Below, in pieces: positions 52,481 to 60,625 of a stretch of 64,000 nt of DNA. Source of the DNA: Agrobacterium sp. a22-2 (GTDB lineage Bacteria; Pseudomonadota; Alphaproteobacteria; Rhizobiales; Rhizobiaceae); NCBI RefSeq assembly GCF_012276985.1, contig NZ_JAAXMM010000014.1, forward strand, positions 107,826-171,825, given 5' to 3'. The notes beneath the pieces are model-generated. The model saw only the letters and a program-made list of their open reading frames with translations, had not been told where the DNA came from and searched no databases. The number at the start of each line of letters is the position of its first letter. Within the stretch, counting starts at the first letter, position 1. The translations under genes and the position numbers were made by a program.

Positions 52481-53447
52481 GATGCAGGAACAGTCCGTCA
52501 GGCAGGCTGGTGGCCTTGCCGACGAGTTCCTCTCCGCCGAGTTCCGCCATCAGCCGCAGAAACCGGTCCGCCGCCGCCTCGTCGATCGGCTTACCGCTGG
52601 GAATGCCGGCACGATAGCCGTCGCGCAGCGCAATGAACTCGGCATCGTCGCCGGCGTTCATCTTGTCGCGCAGGCCGTTCCACACCGCATCGTCGTTGCG
52701 CAGCAGATCCTTGGCGGCACGCGATGCGGCGTACAATCCCTTGGCGATTTCGGGGTGGGCCGCGACATAGTCGCCCTTCAGCACATAGCCGAGCAGCGGC
52801 GTGTCTGGGTCAAGCTTGAGGGCAGCGGCGGCATCCGAGACGGAGACCAGCTCATGCATGCCCTTGGCCTTCATCTTGGCGAGGAAGTGCCAGAAATTGA
52901 TGGCTCCCGCCGTCTCACCGGACAGCGCCGACTTGAAGATCAGCGGCGGGGCGCCGAACACCTGCTCGGTCTCGCCGGCCAGGTCCATGCCGTATTGCTG
53001 CTTGGCATAGGCCTGCAGGATCAGCCAGCTCTTGTCGAGCGGCCCGCCGGCAATGCCGATCTTCTTGCCGGCAAGGTCGGGCAGCGCCTTGATGCCGCTG
53101 TCGTCCTTGACCACCAGTCCGCCGACCGCGAGCGAATAGGGAATGAAGACATAGTCCTTGCCGGCGGCGCGCTGATAGGCGACCCAGATCCAGTCGGCCA
53201 CCATGGTGTCGGCCTCGCCGCCCTCGAAGGCGACGCGCGTCGCGCCGTTGTCGGCATAGTCCTGGACAACGAGGTCGAAGCCGTTCTTGCGGTCTAACTC
53301 GCTCTGCTTGATGGTCGAGATTTCCCAATTGACCGTGCCCGAGGCCAGCATCGCCGCTCGCAGTTTCGGCAGATCCTGCGCCATGACGGCCGGCGCGGCA
53401 GCGATCGCAAACAGGCACAAGGCCAGAAATCGTCTCAGAACACCCAT
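52473..53447 (-). CDS. ABC transporter substrate-binding protein, NMT1/SsuA-like
   Basis: This 324-residue periplasmic protein has a Sec signal (VLRRFLALCLFAIAAAPAVMA, then QDLPK). The NMT1/SsuA fold shows GTVNWEISTIKQSELD, YADNGATRVAFEGGEADTMV and DLAGKKIGIAGGPLDKSW. GGGAGGAAAAG stands before ATG 53447. Homologues bind thiamine precursors, sulfonates or nitrate; the ligand here is not evident. It is followed by its permease and two ATPase genes. Confidence 0.88.
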   Translation of the reverse strand: MGVLRRFLALCLFAIAAAPAVMAQDLPKLRAAMLASGTVNWEISTIKQSELDRKNGFDLVVQDYADNGATRVAFEGGEADTMVADWIWVAYQRAAGKDYVFIPYSLAVGGLVVKDDSGIKALPDLAGKKIGIAGGPLDKSWLILQAYAKQQYGMDLAGETEQVFGAPPLIFKSALSGETAGAINFWHFLAKMKAKGMHELVSVSDAAAALKLDPDTPLLGYVLKGDYVAAHPEIAKGLYAASRAAKDLLRNDDAVWNGLRDKMNAGDDAEFIALRDGYRAGIPSGKPIDEAAADRFLRLMAELGGEELVGKATSLPDGLFLHLD

Positions 53448-53544
53448 TGCTTTTCCTCCCCGCAACCGCCGCCTAGGCCTTTTCGGCTTGCTGTCCAGCG
53501 GACTTTTATATGATTCGTCGTCCGGCGCGGCCCTCGGCCCGCAC

Positions 53545-53802
53545 TTATTCCTTGCGCTTCTCGGCAACCGTCAGGTCGGCGTTCAGATCCATATCGTACT
53601 GGCCATCGGCGCAGAACACATCGTCGAGCTCATAGCCCGCGCCACTCGCCTCGATATTGGCGACGTCCACCTCGCATTTCATGGTGGCGAGCATGTCGAC
53701 AATCGCTTTCTGCTTGTCGGCGGCAACCTCCTGTGCCTGCAGGCCCAATGGCGCGCCCAGCAGGACGGCAAAGATAATGGTGCTGATCAAACGGATTTTC
53801 AT
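53545..53802 (-). CDS. small periplasmic protein, PepSY-like, with a D-x-D-x-N-x6-E stretch
   Basis: This 85-residue secreted protein has a signal peptide (LISTIIFAVLLGAPLGLQAQ). The mature part has two Cys (MKCEVDV and DDVFCADG) that could form a disulfide, and ends in an acidic strand. The C-terminal DMDLNADLTVAE fits the EF-hand loop pattern at positions 1, 3, 5 and 12, but almost nothing follows it, so a PepSY-like fold is more likely. It lies in the xoxF-associated operon between two periplasmic-protein genes. Function unknown. Confidence 0.75.
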   Translation of the reverse strand: MKIRLISTIIFAVLLGAPLGLQAQEVAADKQKAIVDMLATMKCEVDVANIEASGAGYELDDVFCADGQYDMDLNADLTVAEKRKE

Positions 53803-53828
53803 TGGAATTCTCCCCTTTTCAAAACGGT

Positions 53829-54272
53829 TCACTGAATGGAAATCGTCATCTTCTGACTATCGCTCGTGGTGTTCGGAATCCGCACCTCATAGCTTCCCGG
53901 TTTGATGGCAATGAACGACAGTGTCGCCTTGCCGGCCTCGTCGAATTCGAGGCTGTCGATCGCCATCGGTCGGACCTCGATACCGTTGATGACGATTTCG
54001 TTCATCCAGATCGCCCGGAAGAACGGCGCGCCGGTTATAGCCAGTTCCGCCGACCCATCCGCGGTGATGCGCATTTCGTAATAGGCGCCGGACTGCAACT
54101 CCACAGCGCCTGTGCCAAGCGGCTTGCCGGAGGCAAGCGTGATCTCGATCGGCGCCCCCCTGTTGCATTTGGCAAGCAGTCCGGCAAAGCCGAGTTCGGT
54201 GCATAGCGGCGCGGCCGCGGCAGGGCTTGCGAGAACGAGTACGGCGATGGCCGCAAAGATCGATTTATGCAT
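53829..54272 (-). CDS. periplasmic hypothetical protein in the xoxF-associated operon (cupredoxin-like C-terminus)
   Basis: This 147-residue secreted protein has a signal peptide (IFAAIAVLVLASPAAAAP). It has a single Cys pair (PLCTEL and AKCNRG) and a beta-rich body with YYEMRITADGSAELAITG, ending SFIAIKPGSYEVRIPN, which resembles a cupredoxin-like strand pattern without clear copper ligands. It lies 26 bp upstream of the small PepSY-like gene and downstream of the beta-propeller gene. I do not recognise the family; a metal-handling role is a guess from context. Confidence 0.72.
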   Translation of the reverse strand: MHKSIFAAIAVLVLASPAAAAPLCTELGFAGLLAKCNRGAPIEITLASGKPLGTGAVELQSGAYYEMRITADGSAELAITGAPFFRAIWMNEIVINGIEVRPMAIDSLEFDEAGKATLSFIAIKPGSYEVRIPNTTSDSQKMTISIQ

Positions 54273-54315
54273 GCTGAAATTCCTCCCAATATGATTGTCT
54301 TGCTTTGTCGTCTCT

Positions 54316-55290
54316 TCAGTTCGGCGCGACTACGACCCCCCAGGGCTGCTCGCCGACAGGAACCGAGCGGACCACCTTCTCGGCCTTGACGTCGATGATG
54401 CTGACATCGTTGGAATTGCCATTGGTGGTGATCAGGAATTCCTCGCCGGGCGTGAACGCCATCTGCCAGACGCGCTGGCCGACCAGCAGGTAATCGAGAA
54501 CCTCATCGGTCGCCCCGTCGATGACGGCCACCCGGTTGGCCGGGCCGAGCGCCACGAAAATGCGCGATCCGTCCTTGGTGGCCCGGATGCCGACCGGCTG
54601 CAACCATTCCGGCAGGACGCCCGGCACAGCGAAGCTGATCTTCTTGGTGATCTTCGGCTCGGCTGCCGTCACGTCGATGACCGACACGGTGCCGCCGATT
54701 TCGGCGCTGACATAGAGCTTCCTGCCGTCGGCGGTGAACTCGGCATAACGCGGCCGCTGGTCGACCAGGACATTGTGGACGATCTTGTAGGTCGACGTAT
54801 CGATGAAATGCGCCATGTTGGTGGTCTCGGACGTGTTGATCAGCGTCTTGGCATCGGGGCTGACCGCCACGCCTTCCGGCTCAACGCCGACCGGCACTTC
54901 GGCCAGCACCTGGTGGGTCTTCACGTCAACCACAGTCACCAGGTTGTCATCCTCATTGGCAACATAGAGCGGATTGCCGGAGGGGTTGAGGGCAAAGAGT
55001 TCCGGATCCGGACCCGACGGCAGGGTGTGCAGCTCCTTGTAGGTTTCCGGATCGAAGACCCGCACGGTGTCGTCATCCGAGGCGCAGACATAGAGTTCCT
55101 TGCCATCCGGGCTGATGGTGATACCGCGCGGCCGGTTGCCGGCGGGGAACGTGGCAATCACCTCCCAGGTCTTGCTGTCGAGCACGGTGACGCTATTGCC
55201 GCGCTCGTTGCTCACGAAGACCTTGTTGGCCGCAGCCGGGCCGGCCAGCATCAAAACGGCTGGCAGAAGCAGTATGGTCAGTTTCAACAT
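54316..55290 (-). CDS. YVTN beta-propeller protein, PQQ-dependent catabolism-associated (LutD-like)
   Basis: This 324-residue secreted seven-bladed propeller has a signal peptide (LTILLLPAVLMLAGPAAA). It has repeated blades such as KVFVSNERGNSVTVLD, ELYVCASDDDTVRVFD and PLYVANEDDNLVTVVD. This family is consistently found with PQQ alcohol dehydrogenases, and related propellers occur in lanthanide-uptake (lut) clusters. It starts 1 bp after the binding-protein stop, so they are co-translated. It may bind a metal or support enzyme assembly in the periplasm. Confidence 0.88.
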   Translation of the reverse strand: MLKLTILLLPAVLMLAGPAAANKVFVSNERGNSVTVLDSKTWEVIATFPAGNRPRGITISPDGKELYVCASDDDTVRVFDPETYKELHTLPSGPDPELFALNPSGNPLYVANEDDNLVTVVDVKTHQVLAEVPVGVEPEGVAVSPDAKTLINTSETTNMAHFIDTSTYKIVHNVLVDQRPRYAEFTADGRKLYVSAEIGGTVSVIDVTAAEPKITKKISFAVPGVLPEWLQPVGIRATKDGSRIFVALGPANRVAVIDGATDEVLDYLLVGQRVWQMAFTPGEEFLITTNGNSNDVSIIDVKAEKVVRSVPVGEQPWGVVVAPN

Positions 55291-55291
55291 T

Positions 55292-56479
55292 CTATCCTCC
55301 AAAAGCGTGGCAGGCGGTTTCGGGCGCATCGATGCCCAGGGTGTCGAGCGGCGAATGCTGGTGCAGGTAGCCCTCTTGCGGCGAAACGGACACGGTCACC
55401 CGGCCTTCGGTCAAAAGGATCGGCTGGCGGAGTTGGCCGTTCCAGGGACGAAATGTCAGCTTCTGGCCCTTGAACGCGGCCAGTTCGAATTCCGGCGAAA
55501 GGACATAGCTGCGCACGGCCGCCGGGTCCGCCTTGCCGGACCGCGTCACCGCCTCGCCGATCACCCGCATGGCAAGCCAGGTCTGGTAATCCTCCTCGCG
55601 CATGTTGCGGCCGGTCAGTTTCTCGAAGCGGGTCTGAATCTGGGTAGCCCCCCAGGATTCGTGTGCCGCGTGCCAGGACACCGGACGCAGGCCGGCCGAC
55701 CCGGCAACCGGGCGCGGATCCCAGGTGTGATAGGGCAGGTAAGGTGCAAAGACGCCGGCCTCGTCGGCGGCGATCATCACGTCGTGTTCCTCGGCACCTT
55801 GCGTAAACACCGGGATCTGCCGCTGCACCAAGACATGGCCGGTATCGGTGCGTCGGGCGCCGCCGGTATCGGCGAACTCGCGTTCCTCGACGATGTCAGC
55901 GCCGAATTTGGCCGCCGACTTTCGATAGCTGTCGGCCAGCAGTTTATCTTCAGGGTGGGAGCCATGGATCAGCAGGATGCGCGACCATTTCTTCCATATC
56001 AGAAACTGGATGAGGCTGTCGGTGAGCATGGAGCGGCTGGGCGAGACATGCAGCACATTGGCCCGGCAATCGGCATCGCGCAGCGCCTCGTCACGGGCGC
56101 CGGCATTCAGCAGCAATACGCCAGCCCCGGCCCTATCGGCGAGCGCCTTCAGGACGTCCCCTTCGGCGATCACCGCGATCAGGCCGATGCCTTCCGCCTT
56201 CATGGCATCGAGCGCCGCTTCGGCCTGCTCCGGTGCCACGGCCTGCGTCTTCACCGTATAGTCCATACCGGTGAAGGCGCCGGTCGTGCGGTTGTCCTCA
56301 TTGCCGAGCATGCCGCCGGCAAAACCCAGATCGGCGGGCGGCGCATCGAGCCGCGAAATCGGCGGCCCGACCACGCGATCGACCCGAAGAACGGCCGTCT
56401 TGACCTCCGCCGCCCGCAAGGACACGGCAAAGAGCATCGCCGCCGAAAGAACGGCAAGCCCACGGGTTAGGTTAGACAT
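55292..56479 (-). CDS. periplasmic binding protein of the PQQ-alcohol dehydrogenase ABC system (LutA-like)
   Basis: This 395-residue secreted protein has a signal peptide (LAVLSAAMLFAVSLRAA). It resembles the type I periplasmic binding fold (branched-chain amino acid receptor-like) of the TIGR03863 family, with ILLIHGSHPEDKLLADSYRK and WLAMRVIGEAVTRSG. It is the first gene of the leftward operon that ends with the ABC-2 pair. Homologues sit in lut clusters, so a lanthanide or lanthanophore ligand is a reasonable hypothesis. Its promoter lies in the 122-bp divergent region. Confidence 0.87.
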   Translation of the reverse strand: MSNLTRGLAVLSAAMLFAVSLRAAEVKTAVLRVDRVVGPPISRLDAPPADLGFAGGMLGNEDNRTTGAFTGMDYTVKTQAVAPEQAEAALDAMKAEGIGLIAVIAEGDVLKALADRAGAGVLLLNAGARDEALRDADCRANVLHVSPSRSMLTDSLIQFLIWKKWSRILLIHGSHPEDKLLADSYRKSAAKFGADIVEEREFADTGGARRTDTGHVLVQRQIPVFTQGAEEHDVMIAADEAGVFAPYLPYHTWDPRPVAGSAGLRPVSWHAAHESWGATQIQTRFEKLTGRNMREEDYQTWLAMRVIGEAVTRSGKADPAAVRSYVLSPEFELAAFKGQKLTFRPWNGQLRQPILLTEGRVTVSVSPQEGYLHQHSPLDTLGIDAPETACHAFGG

Positions 56480-56543
56480 GCCGGACGACCTCCCAATCTT
56501 CCTGCTACTCCCTAAAGTGGAGACTAACAGTACAGGTTGTGTC

Positions 56544-56575
56544 GCGAAACCGATACTTATGGAGCGTAGTTTCGC
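56544..56575. promoter_or_regulatory. inverted repeat GCGAAAC-N18-GTTTCGC in a divergent promoter
   Basis: Perfect 7-bp arms lie at 56544-56550 and 56569-56575 in the 122-bp region between the LutA-like operon and the DUF3280 operon. They could be an operator for a C1 or lanthanide-responsive regulator. No regulator gene is in this part of the window. Confidence 0.35.
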
Positions 56576-56601
56576 AAAATGCCTGTGCTAGGCTGGGCCG
56601 T

Positions 56602-57111
56602 ATGCAACGCATTCTGGTCGCGCTTATCCTGGTCTTTTTGCCAACGCTTGCCCTGGCAGCGCTGGACAAGCCGCTGATGCCCGGCGCCAGAATAGCCTTT
56701 CTCGGCATGCACTTCATCGATACCTCGACGGAAGGCGCCTATAATGGCGTGCGCGCCGACGAGACAGCACGGCTGAAGCTGCTGGAGAGTGCTACGCGCG
56801 ACCGCTTCACCGAGAAGGGGTTCGTCATTGTCTCCAACGATCCCGTCGCAGCCGAACTCGCCAGCACCAGCAATCCGGCCGACTGCTACGGCTGCGACGT
56901 GCGCATGGCCGCCCGGCTCGGCGCCGATTATGTGCTGGTTGGCGAGGTCCAGAAGGTCTCCAACCTGATCCTGTCGATGAACCTCGTGCTGCGCGACGCC
57001 CGCTCCGGCGAGATGCTGCGCGGCATCTCCGTCGATATCCGCTCGAACACCGACGACAGCTGGCTGCGCGGCATTCGCTACATCCTGAAAAACCACTTCT
57101 TCAAAACGTGA
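56602..57111 (+). CDS. DUF3280 periplasmic protein
   Basis: This 169-residue protein has a signal peptide (ILVALILVFLPTLALAA) and a DUF3280 body (ARIAFLGMHFIDTSTEGAYNG; DCYGCDVRMAARLGADYVLVG). The Cys pair is DCYGC. The family is seen next to XoxF-type methanol dehydrogenases, with no known biochemical function. ATG 56602 is chosen because the signal peptide starts there. It is the first gene of a three-gene rightward operon with the MxaD-like and propeller genes. Confidence 0.82.
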   Translation: MQRILVALILVFLPTLALAALDKPLMPGARIAFLGMHFIDTSTEGAYNGVRADETARLKLLESATRDRFTEKGFVIVSNDPVAAELASTSNPADCYGCDVRMAARLGADYVLVGEVQKVSNLILSMNLVLRDARSGEMLRGISVDIRSNTDDSWLRGIRYILKNHFFKT

Positions 57112-57119
57112 GGCCCATC

Positions 57120-57653
57120 ATGCGGTATTTTGGTCGTTTCCTGCTGGCAATCCTGCTTCTGCTGCCAAGCTTTGCCATGGCCCATGGCCCGACACGGCAG
57201 AAGCTGGTGCTTTCGGTCGATGTCGCCGCGGCGCCGGACGCCGTCTGGGCGGTGATCGGCAATTTCCAGGACATGAGCTGGCACCCCTCCGTGTTCTCGA
57301 CCACCGGCAAGGGCGACAACGCAGTCGATGCAACCCGCGTGCTGACGCTCGGTGCGGCCGGCGGGCCGACCATTTCCGAAGTGCTCTACAAATACGACGC
57401 GGCCAAGATGACCTATTCCTACCGCATCACCGAGGTCGACGTGAACGTGTTGCCGGTGACCAACTATTCCGGCCACCTGACGGTCACGCCCACAGCTTCC
57501 GGCGGCTCGCATATCGAATGGAAGGGCGCCTTCTACCGCGGTTATCCCAACAATGATCCGCCCGCCAACATGAACGACGAGGCAGCCATGGCCGCCGTCA
57601 GCGGTGTGTACAAGGCCGGCCTCGATGCGCTTGAAAAGAAATTCGGCAAATAG
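57120..57653 (+). CDS. MxaD-like periplasmic SRPBCC protein
   Basis: This 177-residue protein has a signal peptide (RFLLAILLLLPSFAMAHG) and a START/SRPBCC (polyketide cyclase-like) domain with APDAVWAVIGNFQDMSWHP and ISEVLYKYDAAKMTYSYRI. MxaD of methylotrophs belongs to this fold and helps methanol dehydrogenase interact with its cytochrome. The 3' end overlaps the next gene by 29 bp. Function is inferred from fold and context. Confidence 0.83.
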   Translation: MRYFGRFLLAILLLLPSFAMAHGPTRQKLVLSVDVAAAPDAVWAVIGNFQDMSWHPSVFSTTGKGDNAVDATRVLTLGAAGGPTISEVLYKYDAAKMTYSYRITEVDVNVLPVTNYSGHLTVTPTASGGSHIEWKGAFYRGYPNNDPPANMNDEAAMAAVSGVYKAGLDALEKKFGK

Positions 57654-58644
57654 CCGCGGCATTGTCGCGGTCGCCCTGCTCGGCCTGATGCTGCCGGGCG
57701 TTGCTGGCGCCGACTATGCCTATGTCACCAACCAGTCCTCGAGTGACCTGAGCGTCATCGATCTTGAGCGGATGGTCGAGGTGGACCGCATCCCGGTGCC
57801 GGGTGCGCCGGCCGGCATCGCGGTCGCGCCAAAGCTTGGCGCCGTCTTCACCGTCAGCACGGACAGCAAGGTGCTGCGCCGCTACGCCATGCCCGTCGGC
57901 AAACCGCAGGTCGAGCGCACGCTCGACGGCGGGCCGATCGGCGTCGCCGTGGACGAGCTCCGTGGCCGGGTCTTCGTGTCCGACTGGTACAATGCGCGGG
58001 TCTGGGTCGTTGCCGCCGATGACCTCAGCACTTCACAGGTGCTGTCGACCGGCAGTGCACCGGCCGGGCTGGCGCTTTCGCCCGACGGCCGATGGCTGGC
58101 GACCGCCGACCGGGATGCCAACCAGGTCTCGATTTTCGATGCGCAGACGCTGGAGCTCCGACACCGGGTCACCGTGGGCCAGCGTCCCTTCGGCATCACG
58201 TTTTCACCGGACGGACGGTTGTTTTCCGCGGATGTCGGCAGCAATACGGTGACGGCGGTCGATCCGGTCAGCGGACAGGTCCTCGGCCATGCGGCAACAC
58301 GCGAGCGGCCCTATGCCGTGGCATTTGCCGGCGGCCGGGGCTTCGTCACCAACCAGTATGACGACAGCGTCAGCGTCTTCGACGCGCAAAGCCTCGCTGC
58401 CATCGCCACCATCGAGACCGGCGAATATCCGGAGGGCATAGACACAACGGCAGACGGCCGGCAGATCGTCGTGGCGAACTGGTTTTCCAACAGCCTCACG
58501 GTGATCGATCCGCTCAGCCTGGAGGTTGTCGGAGAGATCGCGACTGGCGATGGGCCGCGCGCGTTCGGACGCTTTCTGTCGGCAGCGCCGATGCCGTCTT
58601 CGAGTTCTGCCGAGCAAACCGGAGCGGTGGCCCCGCGGCCATAA
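57625..58644 (+). CDS. second YVTN beta-propeller protein of the methanol cluster
   Basis: This 339-residue secreted propeller has the signal peptide GIVAVALLGLMLPGVAGA followed by DYAYVTNQSSSDLSVIDLE, with blades such as RWLATADRDANQVSIFD and RGFVTNQYDDSVSVFD. It is distinct from the propeller at 54316 and transcribed in the opposite direction. ATG 57625 lies inside the end of the MxaD-like gene (29-bp overlap). It ends 5 bp from the converging CXXCW gene. Confidence 0.85.
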   Translation: MRLKRNSANSRGIVAVALLGLMLPGVAGADYAYVTNQSSSDLSVIDLERMVEVDRIPVPGAPAGIAVAPKLGAVFTVSTDSKVLRRYAMPVGKPQVERTLDGGPIGVAVDELRGRVFVSDWYNARVWVVAADDLSTSQVLSTGSAPAGLALSPDGRWLATADRDANQVSIFDAQTLELRHRVTVGQRPFGITFSPDGRLFSADVGSNTVTAVDPVSGQVLGHAATRERPYAVAFAGGRGFVTNQYDDSVSVFDAQSLAAIATIETGEYPEGIDTTADGRQIVVANWFSNSLTVIDPLSLEVVGEIATGDGPRAFGRFLSAAPMPSSSSAEQTGAVAPRP

Positions 58645-58649
58645 TCAAC

Positions 58650-59189
58650 TCATTGTCCGCCCGGTTCCGGGTACAGGCGTTCCGTCGAGTAGCCGGCCGC
58701 CGTCCAGCCGTCTGTTCCTTCCGGATACCAGAAGACATGGGTATAGCCGTATTCCACGGCGCGCTTGGCGGCATTCCACGACATCCAGCAACCGTCCAGA
58801 CAGAAGAACAGCACCGGCCGATCCTTGTCGCCCCGCGATGCCTTTTCCAGCCCGGCGCGGAAATAGCCTGCCATGACATCGGCCAGCTTGCCATAGCCGA
58901 CATTGGGCAGCCACAAGGCACCGGGCACGGAGATCCGCGGCTTCTCGTTCCAGACGGTGCCCGCCGGCAGGTTGTCCGGTTTTGGCGGGCGCGGCAGGAC
59001 GTCGATGAAGGCGACCTGGCCGGTCTTCCACAAGGCGTAAGCGGTTTCGGTCGAGACCACAGTCGCCCCCTTCAGGGTGGCCGGCACTTCCGAGCGGTAT
59101 TCGCCATCGCGGTAGCCGGCCGGCTCTTCGATCGCCCCGACGGATGAGGCAACAAGCAGGATGAGGGCTGCCAATCGTAAGCGGATCAT
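58650..59189 (-). CDS. PQQ-dependent catabolism-associated CXXCW-motif protein (rhodanese-like)
   Basis: This 179-residue secreted protein has the signal peptide LRLAALILLVASSVGA and a rhodanese-like fold carrying FFCLDGCWMSWNAAKRA, the signature of the PQQ-associated 'CXXCW' family (as written here, C-x3-C-W). It also has AFIDVLPRPPKPDNLPAGT. Its start overlaps xoxJ by 4 bases. A role in periplasmic thiol chemistry or maturation of the quinoprotein is suggested by its constant association with such clusters. Confidence 0.9.
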   Translation of the reverse strand: MIRLRLAALILLVASSVGAIEEPAGYRDGEYRSEVPATLKGATVVSTETAYALWKTGQVAFIDVLPRPPKPDNLPAGTVWNEKPRISVPGALWLPNVGYGKLADVMAGYFRAGLEKASRGDKDRPVLFFCLDGCWMSWNAAKRAVEYGYTHVFWYPEGTDGWTAAGYSTERLYPEPGGQ

Positions 59190-60052
59190 TTCATCGCCTC
59201 CAGCGGGCCCGTGCCCATGTCGTTCAGAAGCGGTACGCCGGCCTCAGTGAGAATCGCATTGATTTCCGACTGGTTGCGGCGGATCAGCGAATTCAGCTTG
59301 CGCTCCCAGACCTTCTCGCCCTGCCGCACACCCATGGTGATCCGGTAGAACAGTTTCGGCGGCGTCGCTTCCTTCAGAAGCGGCGTCACTTTCAGATTGG
59401 GATGGCTCGCCTTGACGATCGGTGCGCCGATGGGCCCCCACAGGACGGCCGCGTCGATCGCGCCCGATTCCAGGTCGGCCAGCATGTCATCGGCCGGATC
59501 CTCGTAGCGCCGGTCGACCATCAGATGGTAACCCTTGGCTTTCGCCATCAGCCCGTTTCTGGCCATCTGCGTCGCCGGCGGCACGCCCGCCACGACACCG
59601 ATCCGCTTGTCCTTGAGCAGAGGGTCGGTCAATGTCGTAACGCCGGCCAGCGGGCCGCTCGACGGGACGATCAGCACGAAGGCCGAGGTGTAATAGTGGT
59701 TGGTGTTCAGCACCAGTTCGTCGCCCTGGGCATAGCCGATCACCACATCACAGGCATTGGCCTGCAAGGTCTTGCGGATGAAGCCGGTCGCCATCGGAAA
59801 CCAGGTATATTCCAGCGGCAGGCCGAGCTTGGAGGCCATCAGTTCGGCGATCTTGTTCTCGAAGCCAGCACCAGAGCGATCCGACATCGGCATATTGGCC
59901 GGATCGGCGCAAACCCGGAATGCCGTCTTCGATACCAGGTCCGACGTCTGGGCCAGCGCCGGCGCCGCGCCGGAAAACCCCAGCAGCAGGGCGCCGATGA
60001 CCGCAACCCGGCTAGCGGCCGAGGCAGGCGTTTTCAGCTTCCTTAATCGCAT
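59186..60052 (-). CDS. xoxJ: XoxJ/MxaJ-like periplasmic binding protein
   Basis: This 288-residue secreted protein has a signal peptide ending APALAQ and a family 3 solute-binding fold (KTAFRVCADPANMPMSDRSGAGFENKIAELM; VIGYAQGDELVLNTNHYY). Such quinoprotein-associated binding proteins (TIGR03871 type) accompany xoxF and are thought to help activate or assemble the dehydrogenase. Its 5' end overlaps the cytochrome gene by 41 bp, indicating coupled translation. Confidence 0.93.
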   Translation of the reverse strand: MRLRKLKTPASAASRVAVIGALLLGFSGAAPALAQTSDLVSKTAFRVCADPANMPMSDRSGAGFENKIAELMASKLGLPLEYTWFPMATGFIRKTLQANACDVVIGYAQGDELVLNTNHYYTSAFVLIVPSSGPLAGVTTLTDPLLKDKRIGVVAGVPPATQMARNGLMAKAKGYHLMVDRRYEDPADDMLADLESGAIDAAVLWGPIGAPIVKASHPNLKVTPLLKEATPPKLFYRITMGVRQGEKVWERKLNSLIRRNQSEINAILTEAGVPLLNDMGTGPLEAMK

Positions 60053-60548
60053 CGGATTTCGGTTCCTTCTTGCCCGGGCGTCCCCGCGGCAGCGCGTCGG
60101 CTCCGCGCGCCTTCAGATAGGTATAGATATCATCGAGATAGCACATCACGTTGACGTTCTGCCCGAAAGCCGGCATCACCGAATTCTCGGAGGCGTTCAC
60201 TTTCTTGCGCCCGTTCGTGACGACATCGACGAAAGCGTAATAGTCCATGGCGATCGCGGATTTCTTCAAGGCCGGCGCATAACTCGACCCCTCGCCTTCC
60301 GGGCCATGACAGACATGGCATTCCGAGTGATAGCGGCGAAAGCCCGAATAGGTCATCCAGTCGATCGTGCCATCCTTGGCGATATTGAAGGTCGGAACGT
60401 CGTCGGCCGTATAGTAGCGTCCGTTTTCGTTACGCACCGCGGTGATATTGTCAGCCGCCGCCGGAGCGGCGTCCTGAGCACTGGCCGCGCCTGCAGCAAG
60501 CGTCAACGCGGCAAGGATCATCGGCAGGGCAGGTCGTGTTCTAGTCAT
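60012..60548 (-). CDS. xoxG: XoxG-type c-type cytochrome, methanol metabolism-related
   Basis: This 178-residue secreted cytochrome has a heme site CHVCH (C77, C80, H81), an axial Met in SVMPAFG (M125) and two further Cys (C136, C175), matching the four-cysteine methanol-related family. The signal peptide is LAALTLAAGAASAQ. It accepts electrons from PQQ-bound XoxF. It lies 77 bp downstream of xoxF and overlaps xoxJ. Confidence 0.92.
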   Translation of the reverse strand: MTRTRPALPMILAALTLAAGAASAQDAAPAAADNITAVRNENGRYYTADDVPTFNIAKDGTIDWMTYSGFRRYHSECHVCHGPEGEGSSYAPALKKSAIAMDYYAFVDVVTNGRKKVNASENSVMPAFGQNVNVMCYLDDIYTYLKARGADALPRGRPGKKEPKSDAIKEAENACLGR

Positions 60549-60625
60549 CTTGCGTCCTTTTGGGCCTTGAGAACGAACCGGCGCGGGCTTTTGCCACCCG
60601 CGCCAATTCCCTTGGCGATTGCCGC

